Source: Dendrolimus kikuchii (Eukaryota; Arthropoda; Insecta; Lepidoptera; Lasiocampidae). From it: DNA of 64,000 bases. Made by a program: the position numbers and the translations under genes. Shown one piece after another: positions 1 to 10,132 of the stretch; within the stretch, counting starts at the first letter, position 1, and every line of letters begins with the position of its first letter. The stretch lies in NCBI GenBank assembly GCA_019925095.2, contig CM034395.1:15360213-15424212 (forward strand), read 5' to 3'. The notes under the pieces were generated by a model. The model did not search any database, had not been told where the DNA came from, and saw nothing but the letters and a program-made list of their open reading frames with translations.

Positions 1-112
1 AAGTTTCACTTCAAAAGGAATTATTTTTATTATAAGAATTAGGATTGACTAACGGCACTTATCTGACAGGTTCTAAGAATTGAGGATTCAAACTATATTA
101 AACGGAAGTAAT

Positions 113-208
113 CTGGACGCGGCGTCGCACGCGCTGTACCGGAAGCAGTCATACGGGTCAAGGAACTCCCCTGAATCCGAAGATGTCATTTGCAAGTTGT
201 TGCAATAG
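113..208 (+). CDS. Candidate host exon or C-terminal coding end (unrecognised)
   Basis: A GC-rich island in AT-rich DNA. One frame is open for 31 codons (starting Leu-Asp-Ala-Ala) and ends at TAG 206-208. About two thirds of its codons end in G or C, unlike the surroundings. The TAG is followed at once by GTACGT, a plausible splice donor. An in-frame stop lies just upstream near 74, so an acceptor would have to fall between about 75 and 112; no strong polypyrimidine-AG was found. It may be a last exon, or an internal exon read in another frame. The protein was not recognised and chance openness over 31 codons is possible. Confidence 0.25.
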   Translation: MDAASHALYRKQSYGSRNSPESEDVICKLLQ

Positions 209-889
209 GTACGTACCGAATAACAATGCCCCGGTCACGCCTAGTTTTGAATAAACAAATAGGTATTGCGAGTGTTTTACATACTTCTTACTGTACTATA
301 TTACACAAGATAATGTTATACAAGCCGGTTGGTTTAATTAAACTTTTAAGTAGTTCAATGTATATTGTTATATTACATATTAACATAAACATTTAAAAGT
401 ATTGTTTGCAAAAAATATAGAAAAATTACAAACTCGATACTGAAAGCAGGAGCATTATGTTTTCTTGTTCTGATTCTGATTTTCAAAACAGAATGAGGAT
501 TTAATTTGCATAGAAACATTTTTACAATAATAATAATATTAACAAATAGATATACATATATCTCCAGCCCAGTTCAGTTGCCCAGTTATGCCATTCCGTG
601 GCATACAAACAACTTAAGCTAAATTTACTATATTTATTGCATGCCATTTATTACTAAAAATAAAATTAATTCACTAAATGTCTATATTAATACAGTTAAC
701 AAAATATGCGACTACGCGTTGCCGAACAAACGCGGGCAAACGATCTCCGCTTTACCAGCTAGTGCATTTATATAATCACAATTTCTACTTAATAGATGTT
801 GCGGCAACTAGGCCCAGCACTTATAAACAAATGATCCTTGAATGTTTGAAAAACAAGTGAACCATTATAACAAGTATTTCTGGCAATAA
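209..889. other. AT-rich stretch, nothing identified
   Basis: Only short AT-driven open frames are present. The patch at 700-750 is slightly richer in GC but has no supported gene. Confidence 0.5.
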
Positions 890-1197
890 GGGTCTTCCTT
901 GCGGCTGGTCGCAGGCATTCGGTGTGATCTTGGCTCCGGCTCTGCGTTCAGGTGAGGTCTCCCTCCCTTTCTTCTTCTTTTCTTTTTCTTGTTTTCTTTT
1001 TAGATATTGTATACCAAACTTTGTTTTTTTTTTCTCTCTTTTGTTTTTACTTATGGTAGCTAGTATAATTTCAATTACTCAATATGTGGCAAACGATGTT
1101 GGTGTTATATTAAGTGAAACTACTTATGTATAAGATTCATAATACTAAATTCTGTACAATACTGTTTTTTTTTGTCCAAATAAAAAAAACATATATA
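890..1197 (+). repeat. LINE 3'-UTR-like repeat, family D, copy 1
   Basis: Matches 19908-20213 over its full length. Shared landmarks in order are a 'gcggctggtc' start, a CT-rich tract, 'tattgtatacca', 'ggtagctagtat', 'gatgttggtgtt' and a final 'ttttttt' then 'aaaataaa'-rich end. The A-rich end and lack of an open frame fit a non-LTR element 3' UTR. The family assignment is inference; the repetition is seen directly. Confidence 0.6.
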
Positions 1198-1559
1198 TCC
1201 AGTTCATGTCAAAGATGGTTAAGTAAGATTTGTGCATCGAGCCAGTGACAAATATTTGGAAATTTTAAATGATATTAAATATTTATTTTTGTATAAATGT
1301 GGTTGGTTGGGTTTAGGAATTCTGAATAATATATTTCGTTCAATACATTATAACATAATTTTAATAATATTTATTATATTAAAGTTTTAAAATATTTTTT
1401 TAGCAAACAGGCACTAAGCGAAACCAGGAATCGTATGGAACCTTCTTAATTCAATTTATTGATCTTTGACTTACGTCAGACAGCAAAATTTCTTGTGCAA
1501 ACTCGAAAAGTTACATTTCACTAAATATTTTTATACAAATAACCGAGTAGTTGACAGTA

Positions 1560-1680
1560 TTTTTTTTATTACAGAAGTTCAGCAGACAGGCAGACGGCCC
1601 ACTTAATGGAAAGCGGTTACCATCGCCTATGGACATTTGCAGCACCAAAGGTGCTACAAATGCGCTGCTGCTCTCTTAGT
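1560..1680 (-). repeat. Short poly-A retroposon, family C, truncated copy
   Basis: Carries the tail half of family C (see 56878-57204). A T-run at 1561-1568 is the complement of the poly-A tail and is followed by 'cagcagacaggcagacggc'. Similarity stops after 'ctgctgctctctta'. The head half is missing, so this is a 5'-truncated copy on the minus strand. Confidence 0.7.
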
Positions 1681-1689
1681 TAATCAATC

Positions 1690-2455
1690 ATCTTACAAAA
1701 CACCGAAGGCGCCTAGATTTTTTGCGAGCGTAGCAAGTTGTTACGTCACAATTTGAATCTTTAAATTCTATTTCAAAAGTTTTTATTCAAGCTAAGGTCT
1801 GAAGGCGCATTTTTAAATTCACACATAAAAACTCAGCTGTGCATTTTCAAAACTAAGCAACTGAAATTGGTTGCTTAAATGAATATTTGTGCATTTATTG
1901 TTGGTCTAGGCATTTACTGATGCCTGTTTGCTAAAACATGTAAAGACTGTATCTAAATATGATGTCGCTTCCAATAATCTCCATATTTTTTTTTTAAATG
2001 GCATACCCTTGCAGTTAATGACAGCTTTTTTGTGCTGGCGAGTAACATTACTGGGATTTCACTTGCTAGGTTTTGAAATTGGACAGCTGAGCTACAAGTT
2101 AAAGCTACTTCCTATTCTACGTATACGGCTTTGCAGTCTTCTTACTGTTTCAAGAAGGACCGGTAAGAAATCCTCCATATGGTGGGGCTTCATCTGCATT
2201 AGAATTAAAAATTAGGCTATAGCCGAATGCATGTTTTTTAAATCGTTAAAAATAACGCCTTAACGCATAACCACATTAGTGTATATGCATAGGTTATCTA
2301 TCAATATTTAACGTCATTAACAAAGTCGCATTTCAAATTAAGCACTAAACCCGTGAAACGGACTAGAGATAATAGTCTTTTATGCTGCTTGGGAGACAAT
2401 ATTTAAAAAGTAAATGCCTAAAGATTACAATATAATTGAGTTAGTAGGTGGGTAG
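1690..2455. other. AT-rich stretch, no feature recognised
   Basis: A 95-codon frame at 1928-2215 shows no recognisable domain and has AT-driven composition. I do not call it a gene. Confidence 0.4.
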
Positions 2456-2960
2456 AAAGAGGGGCGTCGACCGGCGCCACGCAGCCGCGTCCGCGACCTT
2501 ATTACGACGCTTCTTGTCGGGCCCACGGGCTACGGCGTAACCTCATTGTCCATCGATTTCTTCCTTAATCCTCTATTACTCTTATCCCGTTCTATATACA
2601 CAATTCTAACCAACCTTAATAAGTGAGATCTTTCATAATGACACTTTGACTCTTCGGGTGATCAGAGGGTTAGTTCCTACCATGGACAACGAATCAATAT
2701 ATGATCCAGCGAGGTAATATAGCCAGCCTTCTGGAAACCATAACCATTGACTTCGATGACCGATGTGATGATGATGATGATGATGTCGGATCGAATCGTA
2801 TTACAGGGATAATAGAATACAATTTAATTTAAATTTCCTTCATTGCAATAGTTTATAATTTAATATTATCTAATATGTTATATATTTCTTCTTTTCATTT
2901 TAAAACCTAAAAAAGTAAGATCTTATTATTATGATGAATGAGAATGTTTGCCAGGATGGT
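2456..2960 (+). repeat. LINE-derived 3' region, family E, copy 1
   Basis: A GC-rich patch (2460-2560) leads into a segment that parallels 6535-6780. Both share 'gtgatcaga', 'agccagccttctgg', a (GAT)n-like stretch and a terminal 'agaatacaat..aatt' tail. A third short piece lies at 61135-61180. The order, with a GC-rich part followed by an AT-rich tail, fits a decayed non-LTR element end. Clade not determined. Confidence 0.45.
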
Positions 2961-3087
2961 AGGATGTGTAGTTACTCTTTCGTAAATAATTGAACAGACT
3001 TTGATGAAACAATATAGTAATGTACTAATGTATGTACCTTATACATCAGAATAATATTACATATCTTGTATCATGGAAAAAAGAAAA

Positions 3088-3198
3088 GTACTTTATTTTA
3101 AGTAAATAAAAGCAAAGTGCTAAGTGCTAAGTGCTCGTGCCTACCCCGCAAAGGAACTGGCGTGAAGTTATGTATGTATGTATGTACTTTATTTTAAG
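3088..3198 (+). mobile_element. Minimal RTE-like LINE tail insertion with 15-bp TSD
   Basis: The direct repeat gtactttattttaag occurs at 3088-3102 and 3184-3198. Between them lie 81 bp: a short A-rich filler, the 7-mer taagtgc repeated about twice, then the last ~50 bp of the LINE seen at 23556-24056 (from 'cgtgcctaccccgcaa') and a (TATG)n tail. This is the signature of a severely 5'-truncated target-primed insertion. Confidence 0.8.
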
Positions 3199-3413
3199 AA
3201 ATAGCGATGTACATGTACACTAAATATAAATCATAGTTAAAAAAGTTTTTGTGAATATGTACTCCGCATTTTCAGCAATTGAGGTTTCCACACAGCTTAT
3301 TGCTGTGCAAAAATTTTATCAAACGAAACCCTGCTTTTCAGTGCAAATCTCCCTTTGTACTATTTTTAATACTATTTTCTCCTATGGCTATATAAAGATA
3401 TTGTTTAAAGCCT

Positions 3414-3549
3414 GGTACCCATATCTTACCGACCGTTCATTTGCCTTACTATCGATTAAAATTTGACATAAGGTCCAAGCTCCCATACAAGTAATGTCAA
3501 AATTCAACCAATAGTAGGGCAAGTGAATGGATAGTAAGACATAGGAACC
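3414..3549. mobile_element. Palindromic MITE, copy 1 (interrupted by Penelope-like element)
   Basis: A ~140-bp foldback unit. 'cttaccgaccgttcatttgcc' near the left end is mirrored by 'gcaagtgaatggatagtaag' near the right end, around a centre containing 'aaaatttgacata' and 'tgtcaaaattcaa'. Related units lie at 5580-5726, 26591-26735 and 53058-53165. The distal end (ggaaccgg) continues at 4561 after the Penelope-like insertion. Confidence 0.65.
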
Positions 3550-3582
3550 GTAATATTTTCTTAAGTTTTCGCGACTTGTATA

Positions 3583-3891
3583 CATAATAAAACTACGTTT
3601 TAACGGTTTTAAGCGCGGTAAATTTTATTTGATTTTGGTTTTTCCGACGTTTCGGCCACTTTTCAGTGGCCGTGATCACGGAAGACAAAGATGTCAAGTG
3701 TCAACGAGTATTGTTAAAGTTTTATTTAGCCTACCGCCAACTTATTAATTTTAATTATTTAATTTTTAATTTTGTTTATGGTTATTATTTAATCTATGGG
3801 AGCCTAATCTAATTTACTACCGCTTCGCAACATGTTATGGCTTGAAGAGAAGAAGCGGCGCAAGAAACTCTTCAGCAAACATGCCTAGCTC
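3583..3891 (-). repeat. Left inverted arm of Penelope-like element
   Basis: Reverse complement of 4249-4556 over about 309 bp, with few visible differences. It includes the hairpin GGCCAC..GTGGCC and the palindrome CCGTGATCACGG in opposite orientation to the right arm. Confidence 0.85.
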
Positions 3892-4196
3892 AACACGCAA
3901 GGTCTACGAAGTCTGCGATCAGTGAACACACGCTGGATAAACCCAACCACTACATCAGATTCGATAACCCACAAATCCTCGCGAAAGAGAATCGTTTCAT
4001 ACCTAGAATGATGCGTGAGGCTATTGAAATCAAAAAACACCCAAATTTCAATAGAGAAGATGGTTGGCAAGTACCACCTATTTGGGATCCAATTATCAAA
4101 ACTATTAAGACCCAAACCCAGCAAAAACCAGCTGCCAGACCTCAAGACACTGTGAGCTCTTTCTGCGTACAACGGAACACAAACCAACTTGACTGA
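3890..4196 (+). pseudogene. Penelope-like element protein, C-terminal fragment
   Basis: The frame ending in TGA at 4194-4196 reads through 'SAISEH', 'ILAKENRF', 'REAIEIKKHPNFNREDGW' and 'PPIWDP'. This order (Ser-Ala-x-x-Glu-His, a Lys/Arg-Glu-Ala-Ile-Glu-Ile-x-Lys helix, then Asn-Phe-Asn-Arg-Glu-Asp-Gly) matches the C-terminal part of the GIY-YIG endonuclease region of Penelope-like elements as I know it. The reverse transcriptase and the GIY-YIG core are absent, so only about 100 residues remain. The fragment lies between the two inverted arms, as expected for a 5'-truncated element, and is non-functional. Confidence 0.65.
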
Positions 4197-4248
4197 TAAT
4201 TACTTTTATTTTTCCTTCCACCCATTTTAATATTATATAAAATTATTA

Positions 4249-4556
4249 GAGCTAGGCATGTTTGCTGAAGAGTTTCTTGCGCCGCTTCTTCTCTTCAAGC
4301 CATAACATGTTGCGAAGCGGTAGTAAATTAGATTAGGCTCCCATAGATTAAATAATAACCATAAACAAAATTAAAAATTAAATAATTAAAATTAATAAGT
4401 TGGCGGTAGGCTAAATAAAACTTTAACAATACTCGTTGACACTTGACATCTTTGTCTTCCGTGATCACGGCCACTGAAAAGTGGCCGAAACGTCGGAAAA
4501 ACCAAAATCAAATAAAATTTACCGCGCTTAAAACCGTTAAAACGTAGTTTTATTAT
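4249..4556 (+). repeat. Right inverted arm of Penelope-like element
   Basis: Begins 'gagctaggcatgtttgctg' and ends 'aaaacgtagttttattat'. It contains the palindrome CCGTGATCACGG followed by the GGCCAC(TGAAAA)GTGGCC hairpin and GAAACGTCGG near 4465-4495, a layout resembling a decayed hammerhead ribozyme. Confidence 0.85.
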
Positions 4557-4565
4557 ATAGGAACC

Positions 4566-5578
4566 GGCTATAAATTGGCCAAAATGTAACGATGAGTCAT
4601 TTTACGGTGTCCGGCGGCATGTAGTGCGGATGCAGCATGAGGCGACGTGAATGAGACTTATCATCGCCGAGTCCGCGACAGCAAATGCTTGAGGGCAGAC
4701 GTAGTTGACAGTTGTGTCCATACTGTAAAATTACAGAACAAACTCAAACGAAGTTGCAAACGGCCTTTAGTCATAATAACATAGATATACTATTATATAA
4801 CGCATGTGTCTACCGCATCTGCGAGTACGCAGATACGGTAAACACACGCTTTGATCGCCAAAACATTGCAACAAAAGGCACATTAACAAATTTCATTTCA
4901 ACAACAGCTAAAATAAGGTAAACTTCATAATAAAAATGAACCAAATTTACAAAAGATTGATATTGAATTTAAAAAATTAGTTCATCAGCTTATATCAATA
5001 TTTTTTATTTTATTACTCCAGACGAATCATATTTAAAATAATACGAAATTAATAACCCTCATTTTAGCCCCAAAAGTTATTCGGCGGTAGGTATTCCCAC
5101 TCCGGCGATTTGCCAGAACGATTCCCGATAAGTAAAAACACACCCAAAATGTAGTTTAATATTAAAAATCATTGAGGATACCTACTATTTCTGAATGCTA
5201 TTTACTAAATGTAACTTTTTTAAACAACATTTCCTTATATCTCATCTAGAGTTGGCTGTGGATCGCAAAGTCACCACAAATAATAGTTACCGGAGTAAGA
5301 GTTCTTTAAGCGTGATGGGATCTCTTGAATGAAAAACAAATAGTTATGGTTACGTAGCTACTTTGAAAAAAAAACGAAATGCTTATCAAATCACCACACA
5401 TCACACAGTCACCATCTGTCTTTGTATGTCATAATATTTTTTCTCCATTTCTAATGCGAAGACTCAAATGAAGTAAGCCGTTTGAGTTAGTATACTGTCG
5501 TGTAGAGCGAAAAGTAAAAACAGTATATAAATTATGTTTACAACACGTGATGAATGCGCTGTAATAGACAATGACTAA
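4566..5578. other. Unassigned stretch
   Basis: A slightly GC-richer patch at 4605-4710 has an open minus-strand frame with many G/C-ending codons. No domain was recognised. The remainder is AT-rich. Confidence 0.35.
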
Positions 5579-5579
5579 T

Positions 5580-5726
5580 GGCCGGTTCCTATATCTTCCT
5601 ATTCGTTCACTTGCCTTACCATAATCGGTTGAATTTTGACATTATTTGTATGGCGCTTATGTCATATTTTAACCTGTAGTAAGGCAGATGAAAGGTCGGT
5701 AAGTAAGTAAAGTAAGGAACAGTAGA
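5580..5726. mobile_element. Palindromic MITE, copy 2
   Basis: Starts 'ccggttcctatatctt' and ends 'ggtcggtaag..aaggaac'. The left half (ttcacttgccttacca) and right half (tagtaaggcagatgaaaggt) are diverged reverse complements. Same family as 3414-3549. No transposase is encoded. Confidence 0.6.
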
Positions 5727-5734
5727 TTGTTACA

Positions 5735-5845
5735 TGAGAAGTGAAAGTGATCTATTTAGGCACGAGATGGTTTGGCGTACGAGCGTAGCGACGGCGCTAA
5801 TAATTCGAGTGCCTAAATAGGCCTTTCACCCGAGATTAACACTCT
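5735..5845. repeat. Foldback repeat unit
   Basis: The 12-mer ctatttaggcac (5752-5763) is repeated in exact reverse complement at 5811-5822. The flanks also pair loosely ('gtgaaagtga' against 'ggcctttcac'). The centre is GC-rich (gtacgagcgtagcgacggcg). Looks like a small TIR-type MITE; no clear TSD. Confidence 0.45.
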
Positions 5846-6534
5846 ACTTTTCATTTCGAATATGAGGCAAGTAAACAAAAAGTGATTAGTTGAACAAACA
5901 ACTACTTCTCTAATAAAATCAAGCGTTAAATCCATAACAAGGTCTGTTAAAAATAGTTAATATTTTTTATCTCAATTAATGCCGCGATTTTAACAATGGC
6001 TACAAAAAAATTGGGACATGAGTCGCATGCATTATCTATGGTTTGCAGAGTTTTTAAATTTTTTGACGCACAGAAAATCGTTTCCCAGGGACGAAAAGTA
6101 TTATAAATTACTTATTATAGAGGCTAGACCGTAATATTTAGTAAAATAATTTATTACTTTTACACATAATGTTTTTAACATTAACTACTGGGTACATATT
6201 TATGAAATTTGGTAGGAATATGTAATTTACGCTGCTACATAATGCTGTAATGAATCACAAATAAATAAGGATTGGAGGTAGCCGCCGTATTGTGGCTGAG
6301 GATTGAAACCTTTTTTTAGTGTAAATAGCCTCATCGACAGTCAGGTCTTAAAAATTATAGCGATTTTATTTAGTGACTTTTTTAAGTTTAGGGCCCTTAC
6401 CTCTCATTCTTTTAGAATTTAGACTATGAAGTGAAAAAACTTAAAAATAAATATCTCAGCACAGTAGATATGAAAAAATAAAAACCGTAAAAAAATTAAG
6501 AATATCCTTTTTATTATTTACATATTTATTTTTA
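5846..6534. other. AT-rich stretch, nothing identified
   Basis: No open frame with recognisable content and no repeat matched elsewhere in the window. Confidence 0.4.
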
Positions 6535-6790
6535 GACTCATTGATTCTTCAGGTGATCAGAAGGCTGGTGCTTACCTCGGGCAACGGATCAGTATGGCGA
6601 TCCCGTGACGAAACGTAGCCAGCCTTCTGGGCACCTTACCCATAGAAGACGGTGATCTAGGCTCAGTATTCTACTTATAGTCTTGAGGGACTATGGGTAG
6701 AATACAATACAATTAAGTTAAATTTTCTTTTATTGTATTAGATATTTATAAATTTCTTCATTGTACTACCTTATAATTTTAGACTTAAAT
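6535..6790 (+). repeat. LINE-derived 3' region, family E, copy 2
   Basis: Parallels 2635-2880: 'ggtgatcagaaggctgg', 'gtagccagccttctgggcacc' and a terminal 'agaatacaatacaatt' AT-rich tail. Non-coding. Confidence 0.5.
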
Positions 6791-6904
6791 TTTTCTTTGC
6801 ATCTAGTGTTTACCTATAAGTAATAACTGCATTTGTCATGTATTTTTCTTATAAAACTATGTACGTCTTAGTATTAGTACTAGTAATTGTTGGTAAACCA
6901 AACT

Positions 6905-7106
6905 TATACTAATATTATAAAGAGGAAAGATTTGTCTTTTTGTGTTTGTAACGAATAAACTTAAAAACTACTGGACCGATTTCAAATATTCTTTCACCAT
7001 TAGAATGCTACATTATCCCTAAATAAAATAGGTTATATTTATACGTCCATCCAAAATGTTTAAAAAAGTAAATGTCCATCCATGCAAAGCCGGGACGGAC
7101 CGCTAG
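6905..7106 (+). mobile_element. Short Helitron-like element, family F
   Basis: Begins 'tatactaatattataaagag', continues with 'actactggaccgatttcaaa' and 'ttctttcacc', and ends in CTAG at 7103-7106 followed by T. A related start lies at 56028. A CTAG|T terminus fits Helitron rules (insertion between A and T, 3' CTRR). No coding capacity. Confidence 0.55.
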
Positions 7107-7905
7107 TAAATAAATAAAGAAATAAATGCTTTTTCTTGTAGCCAAATGACAAAAGACGAGATCCGCCGTCTCGACAGAACCTTTCAGTGTTCGTTTATTA
7201 CGTATATTTAACAATACATGTTCTATTCTCTTGACATAAATGTTGCTATGCTGTGAACTTATTGCACACCCGGCAACATGACGATTTCAATCAAAATGTC
7301 TGCCAAACAGAAATCTAATTATAAAACGAATATCGAAAAAAGAACAACTCACTCCAATACCCGTCTAAATAGAGATGCAACGACTGATCGACCGATCAAA
7401 TGAAAACTGAGCGATCACACAACTCAGTGGTTTCATGTCAAATAGCGGCGGACAGGTAAATATTTAGTGCATTGTGTACTTGAACATTTGCCAATTATTG
7501 TTGGACTTCGATCGACTGAAAGACCTCAGTTATGTTAATTTATTATTCAAGTATTCCCGGTTCGATATTATTTTTGTTAAGGGCATCTTTTCTTGTACGT
7601 CAGCTTGTATCAACAAAGGTGTATATAAATAAATACGTAAACATAAAAATAATTCAGTGTGTTTGTTATCTTTTCACAAATTCTTGATTGACAGATTTAT
7701 TAATTATTTAAATTACGCATATTATAGTTAAATCATCGTTGTTAATTATTTTCGGTGCTCTCTGACCTAATAGTGCTGCTTATTCTGTATGTATTATGAT
7801 ATGTTTTATATTTGTGTAGTATATAAAGTCTATTTTTTTTAAATTTGTTTTGAACCTTTCATATTATTTGTTGTTTACACCACCACTGTCATGTATTCAT
7901 ATTTT
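7107..7905. other. AT-rich stretch, nothing identified
   Basis: Only short AT-driven frames were seen. Confidence 0.4.
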
Positions 7906-7909
7906 CCTT

Positions 7910-8045
7910 AGTCTACAGGATTGCCTGGAAGAGATCGCTTAAGCAATACTCTTTGTTCAACAACTATTTGTATCTAGTTTTAAGAACGTAGCTCTAATTT
8001 TTGGCGAAAAATAAATGGTTTTCTTTCATTCATTCATTACAGGCA
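7910..8045 (+). repeat. LINE 3' end, family G, copy 1
   Basis: 'gcctggaagagatcgctt' followed by an AT-rich stretch, 'aaataaatgg' and a (ATTC)n tail. This 'gaagagatcgct..' motif is familiar from 3' ends of lepidopteran non-LTR elements. A partial match lies at 63905-63950. Confidence 0.5.
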
Positions 8046-8059
8046 ATATATAACATACA

Positions 8060-8165
8060 GGTCTAGGGCCGAATAAAGACACTCCGTTAAATGTTGGAAA
8101 ATATGTTTAACAACTTTCCGTTACTGGTAATCAAACCAGAAACCTCTGCGTCCTAGTGACCATCG
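8060..8165 (-). repeat. Possible SINE relic (family B-like)
   Basis: On the minus strand 'ggtttgattacc' resembles a decayed B box, and 'aaatattttccaac' resembles the region after the tRNA-like head of the SINE at 57668. Too diverged to be sure. Confidence 0.25.
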
Positions 8166-8169
8166 AACA

Positions 8170-8986
8170 GACAGACAGACGGTTATAAGGATTCTATAGG
8201 GGTTTCTTCTTTCCTAAAGTAGCTACGGAACTGTAAAAGAAGCAAACACTAAAAACAACATAAATTCATCGTGAGAACAAAAAACAGACTATTGCTAAAC
8301 AAAGAAATAGCATAACATTTTCTAAACCCAATTAGGCAATTTAAATTAGTGGGTTAACAATCAGACGATTAACGATAGGCCGGACAGCAAGAAAGCGACA
8401 ATACATTAACCTACAGTGTCGTAGGGAAAATCGTCACACGAGTTTTGCTCAATTATAGTTAACAAGGACTTAAAGTGACTGGATGAATCATCAATAACAA
8501 TAGGGGAGCGGATACGCAAATCAACTGAAATACTTTTTATGAACTTACACAATATCGCAGCCTTATAGATTTTAAACGAGTTTACTACCTATGACATCAT
8601 AAGTATGTATAAGTAAAAGGAGTCAAATAGTGCATTAATTATTTATTTGTCTGAAAGTAAATAAAATTATTTTTACCATGATATTTTAAAAGCTAGATGA
8701 TAAGATGCTAATATAACACCTGTTTTTTTATAAGTAAAAATAATAGAATTTATATTAAATATACTATAAATTCTAATATTTATAATATATAGAATACACG
8801 TGTCCGCATCCCTATTAAATAATGTTTTCCATAAATAAATCAATGCACTAAAGGAAACTTTATAGAGATGTTATTTAAAATACTTTTTAATGATTTAAAT
8901 AATAATACGTCAAAAATGAGAAAAGAATTCCCTGTGATGGTATTTAGTTATAGACGATTACCCTTGTAGTATTGTACAATATAATA
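8170..8986. other. AT-rich stretch, nothing identified
   Basis: No repeats matched within the window and no credible frames. Confidence 0.4.
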
Positions 8987-8987
8987 A

Positions 8988-10132
8988 TCCCTATTAATAT
9001 TATAAATGCGAAAGTAACTCTGTCTGTCTGTCTGTCTGTCTGTTCCGTTTTCACGTAAAAACTACTGGACCGATTTAGCTGAAACTCAGTATATATATAT
9101 TTTCGATGCCGAGAATGAACATAGGATACTTTTTATCCCGGAAAATGGGATAGTTTCCGGGATAAAAGTATATTTGTCTATTTGTTTGTTATGCTTTTAC
9201 GGAAAAACTAATGGGCCGATTTGGCTGAAATTCGGTACGTATGTGAATTAAATACCGAGGGTGGACATGGGATACTTTTCATTTTGGCCTTTTCGGTCAT
9301 TTTGGCCATTTAGGCCATTTTATTTATTTTGGTTAATTTGGAAATTTTGGTCATTTTGGCCATTTTAGTCATTTTGGTCATTTTAGCCATTTCGGTTAGA
9401 TTGGCCATTTTGGTCATTTTGGCCATTTCGGTCATTTGGCCTTTTTGGTCATTTCATTAATTTTGGCCTTATTGGTGATTTTCGCCATGTTGGTCATTTT
9501 GGCCTTTTTGGTGATTTTGGTAATTATAGTCATTTTGGCCATTTCGGTCATTTTGGCCTTTTTGGTCATTTTGGCCTTTTTGGCCTTTTTGGTGATTTTG
9601 GTAATTATAGTCATTTTGGCCATGTCGGTAATTTTGGCCTTTTTGGTCATTTTGGCCAATTTAGTCATTTTGGCCTTTTTGGCCATTTTGGTCATTTTGG
9701 CCTTTTTGGCCATTTCGGTCATTTTGGCCTTTTTGGCCATTTCGGCCATTTTAGCCTTTTTGGTCATTTTGGCCATTTTGGCCTTTTTGGTCATTATGGC
9801 CTTTTTGGTCATTTTAGCCGTTTTGGCCATGTCGGTAATTTTGGCCTTTTTGATCATTTTGGCCGTGTCGGTCATTTTGGCCTTTTTGATCATTTTGGCC
9901 ATGTCGGTCATTATGGCCTTTTTGATCATTTTCGCCTTTTTGGTCATTTTGGCCATTTCAGTCAATTCGGTAATTTTGGGCCATTTGGGCCATTTTGGTC
10001 ACTTTAGCCATACTTTTTATCGCAAAAATAAAACTAAAATGAAAGTGTTAGTGAGAAACAAATCATTTCTCAAGTTTATAGGTATAATAAAAATTAACCC
10101 CTATCCCTATTAATATTTAATGTCCCTATTAA
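8988..10132 (+). mobile_element. Helitron-like element, family A, copy 1 (3' end lost)
   Basis: Starts TC at 8988 followed by 'cctattaatattataaatgcg', as in the copies starting at 10133 and 38508. The 5' half contains a (GTCT)n tract and two diverged ~130-bp tandem segments, each with 'ggaccgattt.gctgaaa' and 'ccgag'. An array of the 9-mer GGYCATTTT fills 9281-10013. The end with hairpin and CTRR is absent; the next copy begins directly after. Confidence 0.6.
9281..10013 (+). repeat. 9-bp minisatellite, GGTCATTTT / GGCCATTTT
   Basis: Roughly 80 degenerate units with period 9. Because 9 is a multiple of three, all frames stay largely open: a hydrophobic Leu-Val-Ile repeat appears on the plus strand and a Lys-Met-Ala repeat on the minus strand. 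Neither is a credible protein. Confidence 0.9.

Larger units (their letters stand above)
3550..4556 (+). mobile_element. Penelope-like element remnant with inverted terminal arms
   Basis: This 1007-bp insertion is flanked by the 9-bp direct repeat ataggaacc (3541-3549 and 4557-4565). A left arm (3583-3891) is repeated in near-perfect reverse complement as the right arm (4249-4556), around a ~357-bp centre that encodes a Penelope-type C-terminus. Penelope-like elements are known for terminal repeats that can be inverted. Related arm sequence recurs at 29325-29415, 42267-42500 and 43020-43275. Confidence 0.75.

Noticed and set aside
3583..4556. Inverted arms as TIRs of a DNA transposon
   Set aside because: The centre encodes a Penelope-type C-terminus and the arm also occurs singly at 43020-43280, which fits a Penelope-like element better.
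9432..10113. Long open frames on both strands (177 and 225 codons) with repeated Leu/Val/Ile or Lys/Met/Ala peptides
   Set aside because: They lie on the 9-bp array. A unit divisible by three keeps frames open on both strands, so openness is not evidence of coding.
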